Below, piece after piece: positions 1-9,500 of a stretch of DNA of 64,000 bases. The stretch comes from JAADHI01 sp964451325 (lineage in GTDB: Bacteria > Nitrospirota > Nitrospiria > SBBL01 > JAADHI01), in assembly GCA_964451325.1 (NCBI GenBank), contig CAYVHO010000002.1, forward strand, positions 1 through 64,000. The letters are read 5' to 3'. Every line of letters begins with the position of its first letter. Position 1 is the first letter of the stretch. A model generated the notes under the pieces. It saw only the letters and a program-made list of their open reading frames with translations, searched no databases and was not told the origin of the DNA. The translations under genes and the position numbers were made by a program.

Positions 1-74
1 AACCTCTTTGGGTGAGATTGCCAGCCTGACTTTTTCAGCAAACCCTATTTAGTGGAGTTGATCTATCAGAAGGA

Positions 75-491
75 ATGATAGCGAAAGCACGAATTAAAAA
101 AGATCAAGCACAATGGAAAAATATTCAGCTTGTTAATCAAAATGTAAATGAGTTAGGAGCCGAGTTGTCAGCTGGAAGTTTAGGAAATTCACCATTAGAT
201 GGATTTGATGCAATACTATGTGATCTTGGATTATCCTGTTTTCCTGATTGGGAAAGAACAATAGATGAACTCGTTTCATTGTTATCGAAGAGTGGCCGAA
301 TATCGATTATGGATTGGTATATAGAGAAACCTAGTTTGAGAGCAAGCTTTGTAAATTGGATCGGCAAAGGTGAAGTGAATCGTCCAATTTGGCAGTATTT
401 GGAGAATAAGGTTGCTGAATTTAAAGTGGATTCCTCGTTTAATCGTGGAGGTGTGTTTGTCGCGTCTGGTACAAAAAGTGCCCACAAATAG
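75..491 (+). pseudogene. C-terminal half of a class I SAM-dependent methyltransferase (probable remnant)
   Basis: The 138-residue frame starts in the middle of a UbiE-like methyltransferase fold. The frame just upstream reads GVDLSEGMI, the acidic-loop motif at the end of the second strand, and residues 45-50 (FDAILCDLGL) fit the motif-IV strand. The glycine-rich motif I (GxGxG) that should lie about 20 residues earlier is absent: the same frame meets TGA at 27-29 and no alternative start is visible before the window edge. This fits a gene broken by a frameshift or truncation. It lies beside transposon relics in AT-rich DNA. The substrate cannot be inferred. Sure of the fold (0.7), less sure that it is non-functional. 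Confidence 0.55.
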
Positions 492-508
492 CACAAACAG
501 CACAAACA

Positions 509-524
509 GGGTCAAGTCTTTAAA
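509..524. repeat. Left 16-bp inverted repeat of the IS200-like relic
   Basis: GGGTCAAGTCTTTAAA, the exact reverse complement of 737-752. The minus-strand stop codon of the transposase tail lies inside it (512-514), a typical position for these elements. Confidence 0.8.
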
Positions 525-736
525 CTTGCTGTTTTGCTCTTCTCATTAAGCAGTCGACTTATTATTGAATAATGAAGGTTGAGATGATCGGGCACCTCCT
601 TCTGTTCGTAGGCATATTTCTTTATGGCCGCTTCTATTATTGCATTCTCTCCAATCGAGATCGCACTTTACCCCATATTCTATTCTCAATAGGTCTCGCC
701 ATGTGAATAAAAGCACCTGAAGAGATTAGCGTCAAT

Positions 737-752
737 TTTAAAGACTTGACCC
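737..752. repeat. Right 16-bp inverted repeat of the IS200-like relic
   Basis: TTTAAAGACTTGACCC, the exact reverse complement of 509-524. It lies about 35 bases upstream of the relic transposase start on the minus strand. Confidence 0.8.
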
Positions 753-770
753 TTGATAAACTAGGATCCG

Positions 771-839
771 ATGACCACGGCTGCTGCCATTGATCGATTG
801 GTCCATCACAGTATTATTTTGGACCAGATACGCCGCTTT
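771..839 (+). pseudogene. Short IstB-like (IS21 helper ATPase) C-terminal relic
   Basis: In the plus frame from 771 the sequence reads TTAAAIDRLVHHSIILD. This resembles the segment near the C-terminus of IstB-type transposition ATPases (usually ...AAIDRLVHHS.I.E...SYR). It loses similarity within about 20 residues and no Walker motifs occur nearby. I read it as a decayed fragment of an IS21-family helper gene next to another transposon relic. It is short, so this is a family-level impression only. Confidence 0.4.
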
Positions 840-1264
840 TTTTCAAGCCCTCCATACACCACTTTCGAATATCCCTCTAAGCAGTGGCATGACCTACAAC
901 ATCAACAAACAAGCCTACGAATTATTGGAGCGCTTCGATGACAGTGCTGAATAGCAGAGAATATATCCGTATTGAAAGTAAAAAGGTTATTAAAAATCTC
1001 ACTCTCCTTATTGAAAGGACTTGACTCTCTCATAGTGCTATGACATCCTCGAAATCAGTATCTTAAGAAGCATCTCTCTTAATAAAATGTCCTGTTTGTT
1101 CTGCTGAGGATATTTAAAAAACTTATTATAAGTATTTTTAGTTCGGCCCCATCTTCCTCAATTTCCTTTTTCCTTCCTGGCTTTTGTTTGAGCCTGAGGG
1201 AAAACCAAGTAATTGTAAATTGATCCTGTCATTCTGAACTTTTTTTGATTAAAGGGGAATTCTC
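840..1264. other. Gene-free AT-rich stretch before the giant cassette
   Basis: No convincing gene. A short frame at 883-950 (GMTYNINKQAYELLERFDDS) looks protein-like but has no start context or relatives I recognise. The last 15 bases carry the ribosome binding site (AGGGGA, about 1253) of the following gene. No clear promoter is visible. Confidence 0.4.
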
Positions 1265-4200
1265 ATGGATGCAAAACAGAGACGAATACGACTTGGACAA
1301 CTGACCGGGCACCTGGTCGCCGACACCGCGCAAGAGAAAAGCACCCTTGACGGTTTGTTCAACTCGCTCTCCCGTTCAATTCTGAGTGAGGACATCAAGG
1401 ACTGTAAAAATACCCAGTTTTCTTTTGAAAATGCAGACCTGCTTTCTGAAAGCAATATCCCAAAACAACGCCTAGAAACCTTACAGTCGGTTGCCGAGCG
1501 AAGCCTTGTCAAAGAAGCGGAATTTAGAATGCTTGTACGAGAAATACCGGTACGCAGTACTCAGCTTGAGGCTTCTTTGCCGCTCTGGGCCGGTGGTGCT
1601 GCACTTGATCATACGATTGGCCCGATTGCCAATGTGGATGGTCGTTTATTCTGGTTCGATTTTTTCAGAATTGAAAAGCTGGTTTCGCTTTATGTGCAAG
1701 GCAATCCCAATCCGATGTTGCAGTTCAAACTTAAAACCGGCCTACAATTCTCGGCGGTCAATCAGCCACTGGGTCTCACCACTTTACCGAGCTACCGCCT
1801 GGGACCGGGCAGCATCTGGATCAATTCGCAACTGCTGGCGACAACTGCACCCAATGCCTATTTCACCGGGCTTACAATAGAGAGCGGCCTGATTACACTC
1901 AGTACGCCGTCACAGATGATCAATGGCAAGCTCACGGTATCCGCCGGAACGAAAGTGACCCTCAAACTGGTTTTGCAGCAACAGCCCCTGACTGACGCCG
2001 ATGCAAACGGTCCTTATGGTCAGGATGCACGGGACATGCAATTAAGTTTACCGGAAGTCCTTGATTTTGAATTCACCGGACAAAACAGTCATCTTGATCA
2101 GGTGGGTGACAGCTCCTGGGAAACTTTGGGTCATCACGCACATTTCCACTGGCACCCACAGCAGACGGGACATTACGATCATTTACTGCACCGCGTACTG
2201 ATTCCGGTCACGGCTTCGACAACAACATTTCAGGCCAGTCACAGCCACTCTCCTTTTTTCACGATTAACGGTGAAACACCCATTTCCGGTAGCTTTTGGG
2301 CCTTGCCTTCCGCACCCATTGATATCTCAAATCCCTCCCCTGCTGAGGGAATTGGTGCAATGCTGGTGATTGGTGAATCCGGTTTGAGCGCAAGCTGGCA
2401 GGGTTTAAAAGGCGGCGCATTGCGCTTAAATCAGCCCTATATATTGGCCGCACCGGGACGAATCGCCATCTCCGATCTAGCGGCAGGCAACGTCTTTTCC
2501 CGCCAGGACTTTGAGCTGTGGCAGGATGGACAAAATGAATTCGCTTCAAGTATTGGCCTGCACTATCTTGCTGCGGGGGGGTTGTTCTACAACAGCCTTG
2601 CAAGCGGTGTGGAGTTGTTGGCCGCACAGGTCAATGCCGATGTGCGCGCGGATCGACCGGTGACGGTCGTGGGTGAAGCCCTGGAAATTCGCTCAAAAAA
2701 TTCCCTGCTGATTTTAGCGATGACAGAGGATTTTCGACTGATTTATCTTTTTGACGATAACATCCTGCTGGATCAGATCCCCCAGGCGGGGCCGACAAGT
2801 GAGCCCCAAATCTGGCCCGAACCCATTTCGCTTGCTTTACACAACGCCCTATTTAAAGTGACGCCCGTAAATGGATGCGCCCTCTTTGGACTGCTTTCTC
2901 CCGATTTATTTAAAGTAGAACGGGGTTTTCTTTTTCTCAGCATGGGCATGTTTGCTTATTTGCCTTCCTTGCCGGACCCCTACGCAGCCAACATCAATCG
3001 ATTAAAATATCAATTCAGAGGAAGCCCGAGTCCGACGGTCGGCAGAGGAAAATTCGGCAATCAAACGATCTGGCAGTGGCTGGTTTCACTGATTCAATGG
3101 CAGCCCGTCCCGGAGGAAGTCGACAAAGTGGCGGTGTCTTTTCATTTTGCCCCGCTACAGAATCAGTTTCAAATTCCCGCAGCAGAAACAGCTCTTGAGG
3201 ATTTTAGTTTCGACAGCCTGCTTGCTGATGTGGATGACCAGCCTCAGGGCTATCTTGAGAACGAAACGAGTAGAACGGGAGGTCAATCAAAAGGTCTGCC
3301 CGATTATGGCGCAATTTGGGACAGGATCTCCAGCCGTTTTACGGATGACTATTTTTCACTACTGGACGTCAGTACCAACGCCGACCTGTTGGGCATCAGT
3401 TTTAGTGTTTTTAATCATCGGCAAATGACAACGTCGCCCACGAACGCAGCCCCTCATAACACGAATGTCCCACTAAACGTACAACATTTTTCACTGCGCA
3501 TCCAAGGGATGGATGTGGTCAGCCCCGGCATGAATGTGAGAACCTTCACGGTGCCTCAGATCTCCTGGGAGCCCGTTTTGAACCTCACCCCGCCTAAGCT
3601 CCCCAATAGTGGCGATCCTGATTTCGGCCCCAACTATTACCCGGATGATGGCGGCCCGATGCGGCTACTGAATAACAGTGCAGAGCCCATCGCACTTGCA
3701 CCCATTGCGCTGACTGATTTCATCATCGATCAATATGAAAATCAGGACAAGTTCGTAGCACTTTCGTCCTTTACCCTGCCCTTTGGCATGAGGGCCCTCA
3801 GCCTGCTTCAAAAAAAATACACTTATCAAGGTGAGGAGAGACCCGGCGCAAAGCTCAAGCTGAACTCGAAAAATTTTCCAAACAATGTCAAAGGTGCGCG
3901 GCAATTGGAACTGGATGGCGGTGAAGCCCTGCGTGAAGGCGAGAGCGACATGTTCATGGGGAGTACTCTGCAAACGAATAATATTCTGGACATGTGGGGC
4001 AATCCGACAGGCGACAGTACGCTGGGCGCAGATGTGACCAAAATCTTCAACAATGAATGGCTATTGACGCCTTTTCAATGGATACGGGATCGCGGTGTGC
4101 CGCTGGAGCGCATTGATCTGAGTGGTTATGGGGCAAGCAGCTTCAGCAATTGGTTGAACCCCAAAGCCGCAATGGCAGAAACCAGCCAAGCCAAGTTTGA

Positions 4201-6541
4201 TATTTTCTTGGGACGATGTGCGCATGAAGTGATTCAAGTCAAAAGCGTCCTCTATCCCTGGGCCATCAAAGTGGTGCGAACGATTACCCTGTTTCGGACT
4301 TCGAGCAACTATGTCTACCGATTTGACAGTGGTTGGAAAGCGGAAAGTGATGGTGAATTCGACTTTACCTACTACGTGTATGAACTGGAAAACGGCAAAC
4401 TTGTGCCGAAGGAACGAAATGCAAACTATGACATTCACCCTGGTGTGGTAAAGGGGCTTTTTAATGTACAGGACATTCGCAACACTGAAGAGATTCTGCC
4501 CTTTACCGGAAGCATGTTTGTCCCGCCGGGTGAATCGATCATTAACGAAGCAGGTGAAGAAATGCCTAACCCTGCTGGCACAAACTTCGACTTTGAGCTT
4601 CAACCCGTATTCTTCGATGCAGATGTCGAGATTGAAAATGTCATCAGCGGTTTTACCAGCAAAAAAGGGAGTGGCCTCCAGAAAAAACGGGTGCCTTCCA
4701 AAAGGATCTTAGGCTTTGTGCAAATCGCGCCACGCGGGATTCCCGTCACCAAAGCGGTTTTCCGCAACATGATCATTCGCCAATTGGGCCGCATTGGCGG
4801 CCCGATAGACTGTGTGGTGGATATCGGCAAGAGCGGGCAAGAGATGCGCTTGAACCAGTTTGATATCAATAATGCCTTTGACAAAAATGGGACGGATCCC
4901 GTTTTTTGTGTTTCTTCTCGCGGCAGTGTTCTCCTGCCAAAGGACGGTTCATGGAGCATGGTAAAACATCAATTCGGCACAGGAGAAGTCAACCCGGTAC
5001 CCGCGGAATTGAGTGTGCCACTCATTCGCATTGGAAAACTGACCCAACAAAATGGAAAGCTGGTGCCGGACCCTCAACCGGAAAACGCCCTGCTTCGTAT
5101 CGCAGATCCAAGCGAGCTGCTGCGCAGTCCTGTGGATGACAGCATCAACTATGGCTTTCTGCAAACAACCGATACACAAAAGGCCCTCTTTCTCACCCCC
5201 GCCTTCCAGCAAGGTCTGGACAAATTATTGAGCAAAACGCCTCCGCTTTTTGCGGATGGCTTCCGCATCGCCAACTCGAAAGCCATCTTTCCTAACATCG
5301 CTCAAGCCGAGAACGATTTCGGTGATGCAATTTCTCTCTATGAAAAGGGGACGGAGTTTGTCCAAAACGTGTTGACGGACAACGGCACACAAGTCCTTGA
5401 GATTATGAAGATCAACGACACGGTCGCCTCAGTCGTAGAAGAAGGCTACAAACTGCTTCGCGGTGTTGCAGCCTTCGACTTGCCATCAACAGAGTGGGTG
5501 CTGGTTGAACTGGGCGGCGCATTCAAAATTTATATTGAATACAAGGCCGATAAACCGGGGCAAGGGACAAAAAGCGGCACACTTGATTTTGATGTGAATT
5601 CCTTTACCGACGACCTTGCCGAGCAATGGAAAAGTCGCATGAGCAATTTGGCCATTGTCACCGATCTGGGGCCGATAGAACGCCTGATGAGTATTAAAGG
5701 AAACTGGGATGCAAAAAAAGGCTCTGGTGCGGAATATGGGAGCGATACCCCCGGCTCCTCTTTCCCTCGCCCGGAGATCGAATTTTCTTCTGAGTTACAA
5801 CCGGTCATTGATATCCTGCAAGTCCTTCAGATGTTACAGGGGGAAGACTACGCAGGCGCCTTTGAACGCGGTCTGAAGCTTGCCATGAGCAACAAAGCAG
5901 GGACTTGGGAATATAAACTGGAAGCCTCAAAAGAAATTCCTGTCGTGCGTTTTCCCATGCCCTTGACGCTATACAACGATCCGAATACCCCCTTTAAACT
6001 TGAAGCAGGTTTGAAGCTGGGCGTCTATTTCAATGCCGCACTCGAAATTTCAGATGGTTCCCCCCAACTCCTGCCAACTGCGGGTGCCTTTTTGGGTTTC
6101 TACGGCAGGCTTTCGGTGATGTGCGTGTCACTTTCGGCAGTTAGCGTTTATGCGGTCGGGCAGGTGGATTTGACCATTGCTGCGGATACCAAGGACGGCC
6201 CCTCACTCACAATGAAATTCGGTTTTGGTGCGCAAGTCGTGGTGGGCCTGCCCGTTGCCGGTAATGTGAGTGTGCTTTTCATGGTGGGCATCGAAATCTT
6301 CACAAATGAAACGAAGGTGGTCGTTTCTGCTTTTATGCTGTTTCAAGGCACGGCAACACTTTTAGGAGGTTTGATTGCCATTACCATTACCATTGAAGCA
6401 AAAGGCAGCATTTCACGAGACATCGCTGCTGAACGCACGGACATGATTGCACAAGTCACATTCGGTTTGGATATCAGTCTTTTTCTGGTGATTGATATCA
6501 GTTTCAGCACTTCCTGGCAGGAGAGCAGACAATTGACTTAA
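1265..6541 (+). CDS. Giant unrecognised protein 1 of a two-gene cassette (1758 aa)
   Basis: The start is supported by AGGGGA eight bases upstream of the ATG. There is no signal peptide: the N-terminus is charged (MDAKQRRIRLGQ). The protein is acidic and Asn/Pro/Gly-rich in the middle with many short predicted strands. Landmarks are LSGYGASSFSNW (about residue 950) followed by KSVLYPWAIKVVRTITL, and a Cys-poor body. The last roughly 230 residues change character: they are rich in Gly, Val, Ile, Phe and Leu with alternating hydrophobic patterns (VVVGLPVAGNVSVLFMVGIE, LLGGLIAITITIEAKGSISR), suggesting amphipathic beta strands or a membrane-inserting region. I do not recognise a named family. It is followed 52 bases later by a second giant gene, and the higher GC than the flanks suggests transfer. 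Confidence 0.85.
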   Translation: MDAKQRRIRLGQLTGHLVADTAQEKSTLDGLFNSLSRSILSEDIKDCKNTQFSFENADLLSESNIPKQRLETLQSVAERSLVKEAEFRMLVREIPVRSTQLEASLPLWAGGAALDHTIGPIANVDGRLFWFDFFRIEKLVSLYVQGNPNPMLQFKLKTGLQFSAVNQPLGLTTLPSYRLGPGSIWINSQLLATTAPNAYFTGLTIESGLITLSTPSQMINGKLTVSAGTKVTLKLVLQQQPLTDADANGPYGQDARDMQLSLPEVLDFEFTGQNSHLDQVGDSSWETLGHHAHFHWHPQQTGHYDHLLHRVLIPVTASTTTFQASHSHSPFFTINGETPISGSFWALPSAPIDISNPSPAEGIGAMLVIGESGLSASWQGLKGGALRLNQPYILAAPGRIAISDLAAGNVFSRQDFELWQDGQNEFASSIGLHYLAAGGLFYNSLASGVELLAAQVNADVRADRPVTVVGEALEIRSKNSLLILAMTEDFRLIYLFDDNILLDQIPQAGPTSEPQIWPEPISLALHNALFKVTPVNGCALFGLLSPDLFKVERGFLFLSMGMFAYLPSLPDPYAANINRLKYQFRGSPSPTVGRGKFGNQTIWQWLVSLIQWQPVPEEVDKVAVSFHFAPLQNQFQIPAAETALEDFSFDSLLADVDDQPQGYLENETSRTGGQSKGLPDYGAIWDRISSRFTDDYFSLLDVSTNADLLGISFSVFNHRQMTTSPTNAAPHNTNVPLNVQHFSLRIQGMDVVSPGMNVRTFTVPQISWEPVLNLTPPKLPNSGDPDFGPNYYPDDGGPMRLLNNSAEPIALAPIALTDFIIDQYENQDKFVALSSFTLPFGMRALSLLQKKYTYQGEERPGAKLKLNSKNFPNNVKGARQLELDGGEALREGESDMFMGSTLQTNNILDMWGNPTGDSTLGADVTKIFNNEWLLTPFQWIRDRGVPLERIDLSGYGASSFSNWLNPKAAMAETSQAKFDIFLGRCAHEVIQVKSVLYPWAIKVVRTITLFRTSSNYVYRFDSGWKAESDGEFDFTYYVYELENGKLVPKERNANYDIHPGVVKGLFNVQDIRNTEEILPFTGSMFVPPGESIINEAGEEMPNPAGTNFDFELQPVFFDADVEIENVISGFTSKKGSGLQKKRVPSKRILGFVQIAPRGIPVTKAVFRNMIIRQLGRIGGPIDCVVDIGKSGQEMRLNQFDINNAFDKNGTDPVFCVSSRGSVLLPKDGSWSMVKHQFGTGEVNPVPAELSVPLIRIGKLTQQNGKLVPDPQPENALLRIADPSELLRSPVDDSINYGFLQTTDTQKALFLTPAFQQGLDKLLSKTPPLFADGFRIANSKAIFPNIAQAENDFGDAISLYEKGTEFVQNVLTDNGTQVLEIMKINDTVASVVEEGYKLLRGVAAFDLPSTEWVLVELGGAFKIYIEYKADKPGQGTKSGTLDFDVNSFTDDLAEQWKSRMSNLAIVTDLGPIERLMSIKGNWDAKKGSGAEYGSDTPGSSFPRPEIEFSSELQPVIDILQVLQMLQGEDYAGAFERGLKLAMSNKAGTWEYKLEASKEIPVVRFPMPLTLYNDPNTPFKLEAGLKLGVYFNAALEISDGSPQLLPTAGAFLGFYGRLSVMCVSLSAVSVYAVGQVDLTIAADTKDGPSLTMKFGFGAQVVVGLPVAGNVSVLFMVGIEIFTNETKVVVSAFMLFQGTATLLGGLIAITITIEAKGSISRDIAAERTDMIAQVTFGLDISLFLVIDISFSTSWQESRQLT

Positions 6542-6592
6542 TCGACGTTTTTTTTGCGGGCTGATACGATAACGGATACGGAGGAAAGCAAG

Positions 6593-9500
6593 ATGGAACA
6601 AACCCGAAGATTTTCGCTGCTCACCTTTCCACAGTTTTTTGACGGAGAGACCTTGACGGTCAACATGGTCGTGTTGCCACGAGATCAAAATCCCTTAAGT
6701 CCTGCCCTAAATCAAGCGGACACCGCAGCTTTTGCCGATGCAGCGCTTTCCTTTGAGGCCCGCATTGTCAGCAGTTTAGCCGCTTTTCCGAACAATCATT
6801 CGGCAGATGCCATCATCCCCCTCACAACTTCCCCGCCGGACAATACCCGCGCACTTTTCACAAGCTTAGCCGAACATTTTAATATTACGAATCTCAATCA
6901 AGTCAACACCGATCCCCTCGTGCACAACAGCGGAGACAAAGCCGAAACGGCCATCTCAGGTGACTTCCCGATCAAAAAATATCTCCCCATGAGTTATCGA
7001 AATCAATTCAATTTCACCACGCCACGCACCCGAGCTGCTGTAACAGATGATAGCTACCATTGTGCCGTTCGCAGCGCAGGACAGGTCGCTGGATTTCAAC
7101 GAAGCCCTGAGGAAATTAGCTGGGGAAAGGTTTTTGCCTATGCCCTACGCCAGCCCTTGCTGGCCCGTGAATTGAAAATGATTTACACCACTTCCTTCAC
7201 CATTGATCTTGCTCATTTCCCGGATGGGGGTTGGCTTTATATTGCTCTGGGCGATGGCAGTGACTATCTGGCAGCACAGCAAGCTGATCCCGAATTTATC
7301 CGCTACTACGCCGCCCGTATTCCGGCGCTCACACTTGGCACAGCCAGACCATTATTTGCACCCCTGCTCTTTCCCGTACTCTTTAAAACAAATCCTGGAG
7401 ATCCCGACCCCGCGCCGGATGGCAATTTCGATGCACTTTTCATTGAAGCGGCAGCATATGACGATGGTTTCGGGAAAATTGTCCATGCCACACAATCACG
7501 CAGTCGGCTCTTGCTGGAAGAAGAAAATATCAGCGGTCATCCTGTCAAAGAGACAGGCATTCGTTTTGGCTGGGACGACGAGCAGATTTTAATCTGGTAT
7601 CTGCGCCAATTGGCCGCGGACAGCTCCGTCGCCAATGCCTCCAAACGACTGGATGCGCCCCTGGGCGTTTTTGGTTTTGCGCTGGATGTGCGCGAAACAG
7701 CAAACCCCGTGAATCCCTGGGAATCATTGGTCGAGGTTTCAAGCCTCACATCCCTCAACCTGCCCGATGCCGATAATCGCCCCATCGACCTGGGAGCTTT
7801 TGCAGGTGAACTGCCCTATCAGGTTTATCCAGCTCAGTTGGATGGGGATAAAAATGGCACTTACTGGCTCCCGATGTATTTCGGAAAATGGCAGGGAGGC
7901 AGCATCGTACTGCCCGACTCGGATGCGGCGCATGTCTATCAAAACAACGCCGAGGATGTGCAGGCCGATGGACTCACGGGTGTTACAGGGCCTGCGCAAA
8001 ATCAACTCAATCAACGCTATGCTCCCGCAGGCCTTAACATCACTTTGCGCTACGGCAGGCAGTATGATTTTCGTGTGCGAATGCGGGACTTGAGTGGTGG
8101 TGGCGCAAACTTAAGTGCAACACCCACTTTGGAAAGTCCCTCATCCATCGGCCAATGTGCATTCAAGCGTTATGTTGCCCCCAACCAAGTGCTTCTCGAA
8201 GATTTGCCGAACAATACCGATGAACTAAGTCACCCCGATCATCTGATGCTTCATCGCCCCTTGTTGGGTTATCCTACAGTGGTCTACACGGGAAAGTATG
8301 ACGATCCCGTGACACGTTTGAGGGAGGCCTCACTTGCAATGGCCGGGGTGGAAGCCTTTGGGATTCCAGACCCTGATGTCAATCGCATTGAAATTACCGT
8401 GGAGGTGGAAACACTTAAATTAGACAATCTACTGAGTGTCTCCGGCAAGGATAATTACATCCATCTCTACACAACCGTGCGTTCCTTTCCCGATATTGTC
8501 AATGACGATGATTACGGCAGCGCCCTGCATATTCCGATCATTTATCAAGATCTGAACGTGCTTCATACCGGCGCTGAAACCAACATCGAAGCCGATTTTG
8601 CACTGTCGGATGACATTGATGCACTTGCGGAGATTGTGCTGCCAACGGCCCGCGCCGTGCGACTGACGCTTCGCGCCGTCTGTGAAGAAAAAGACGATAA
8701 CGAAGCATATTACGGCGCACTGGATGAAGCCAATCATAATCGTGACAGCCGATACGGACCGATTCTGGAAGTACGGGTCTACCAGGAATCCCATGACGAA
8801 AGAGATTTGTTTATCGACTCCGCTGAAGCGCAACGCTTGCAGGGCATTTTTTTACAGCCCGATGCCCCAAATATCGCGGATGGCAGAATCAGCACACTGT
8901 TCTTTGGTAAATCAGTGCAAAGACCGCCGGACATGGTGCAGCGTTTGGCAAAACAACTTGATTTGGAAAATATGGGCTTGACCCTGGTCGGGGAAAAAGG
9001 GGAGCGGATTCAATTTGGCTGTTCAAGCCGCATCCGGCATACCTTGGCCCCAGACAATAGCTCTCTGACCTTTTCGTCAAAGGGCGATTTATCAAATCAT
9101 TGGCTTTGTGTTGTTCAACTCACGATTGACCGTGATTGGACTTGGAATGCCCTTGCAGATCGCGCTTTTGTGATCGAACGCACCCTGCGATTTACGCAGG
9201 ATGACCCGGAAACCGAGACGGAAGTAAGCATTGTTGGCGACATCGAAGTCCGGGCCATCGCCTCTTTCGAGATTTTGCAAAATTCAAAACGTAACTATAC
9301 CCGACTGGTTTTTATTGATGCAGTTGAGCCAAAAACAGAACGGATGCAGGATGCACCCAATCAAAATGAAACCCGTTTTCCCGACACCATTGAAGTGACT
9401 TATCGTGTGACAAGCCATTTCAAAGCAGGGCACGCCGCCGACACAGACCCACCGGAAACAATTGACATCACCCTGCCCATCACCACAAGTCCTTCCCAGA

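Larger units (their letters stand above)
509..752 (-). mobile_element. Deleted IS200-like (REP-associated, Y1) transposase relic with perfect inverted ends
   Basis: A perfect 16-bp inverted repeat, GGGTCAAGTCTTTAAA at 509-524 and its complement at 737-752, brackets about 212 bases. On the minus strand an ATG at 702 opens MARPIENR, close to the MARPLRIE start typical of Y1 transposases of the REP-associated family. A second minus frame ends at the TGA at 512-514. It contains EVPDHLNLHYSIISRLLN and ends SLKT, matching the C-terminal helix-turn-helix (ADHLGLHYSTVSRLL...KT-stop) of that family. The two pieces are in different frames and the whole catalytic centre (HUH motif and Tyr) is missing, so this is an internally deleted, non-autonomous relic that kept both ends. 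Confidence 0.75.
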
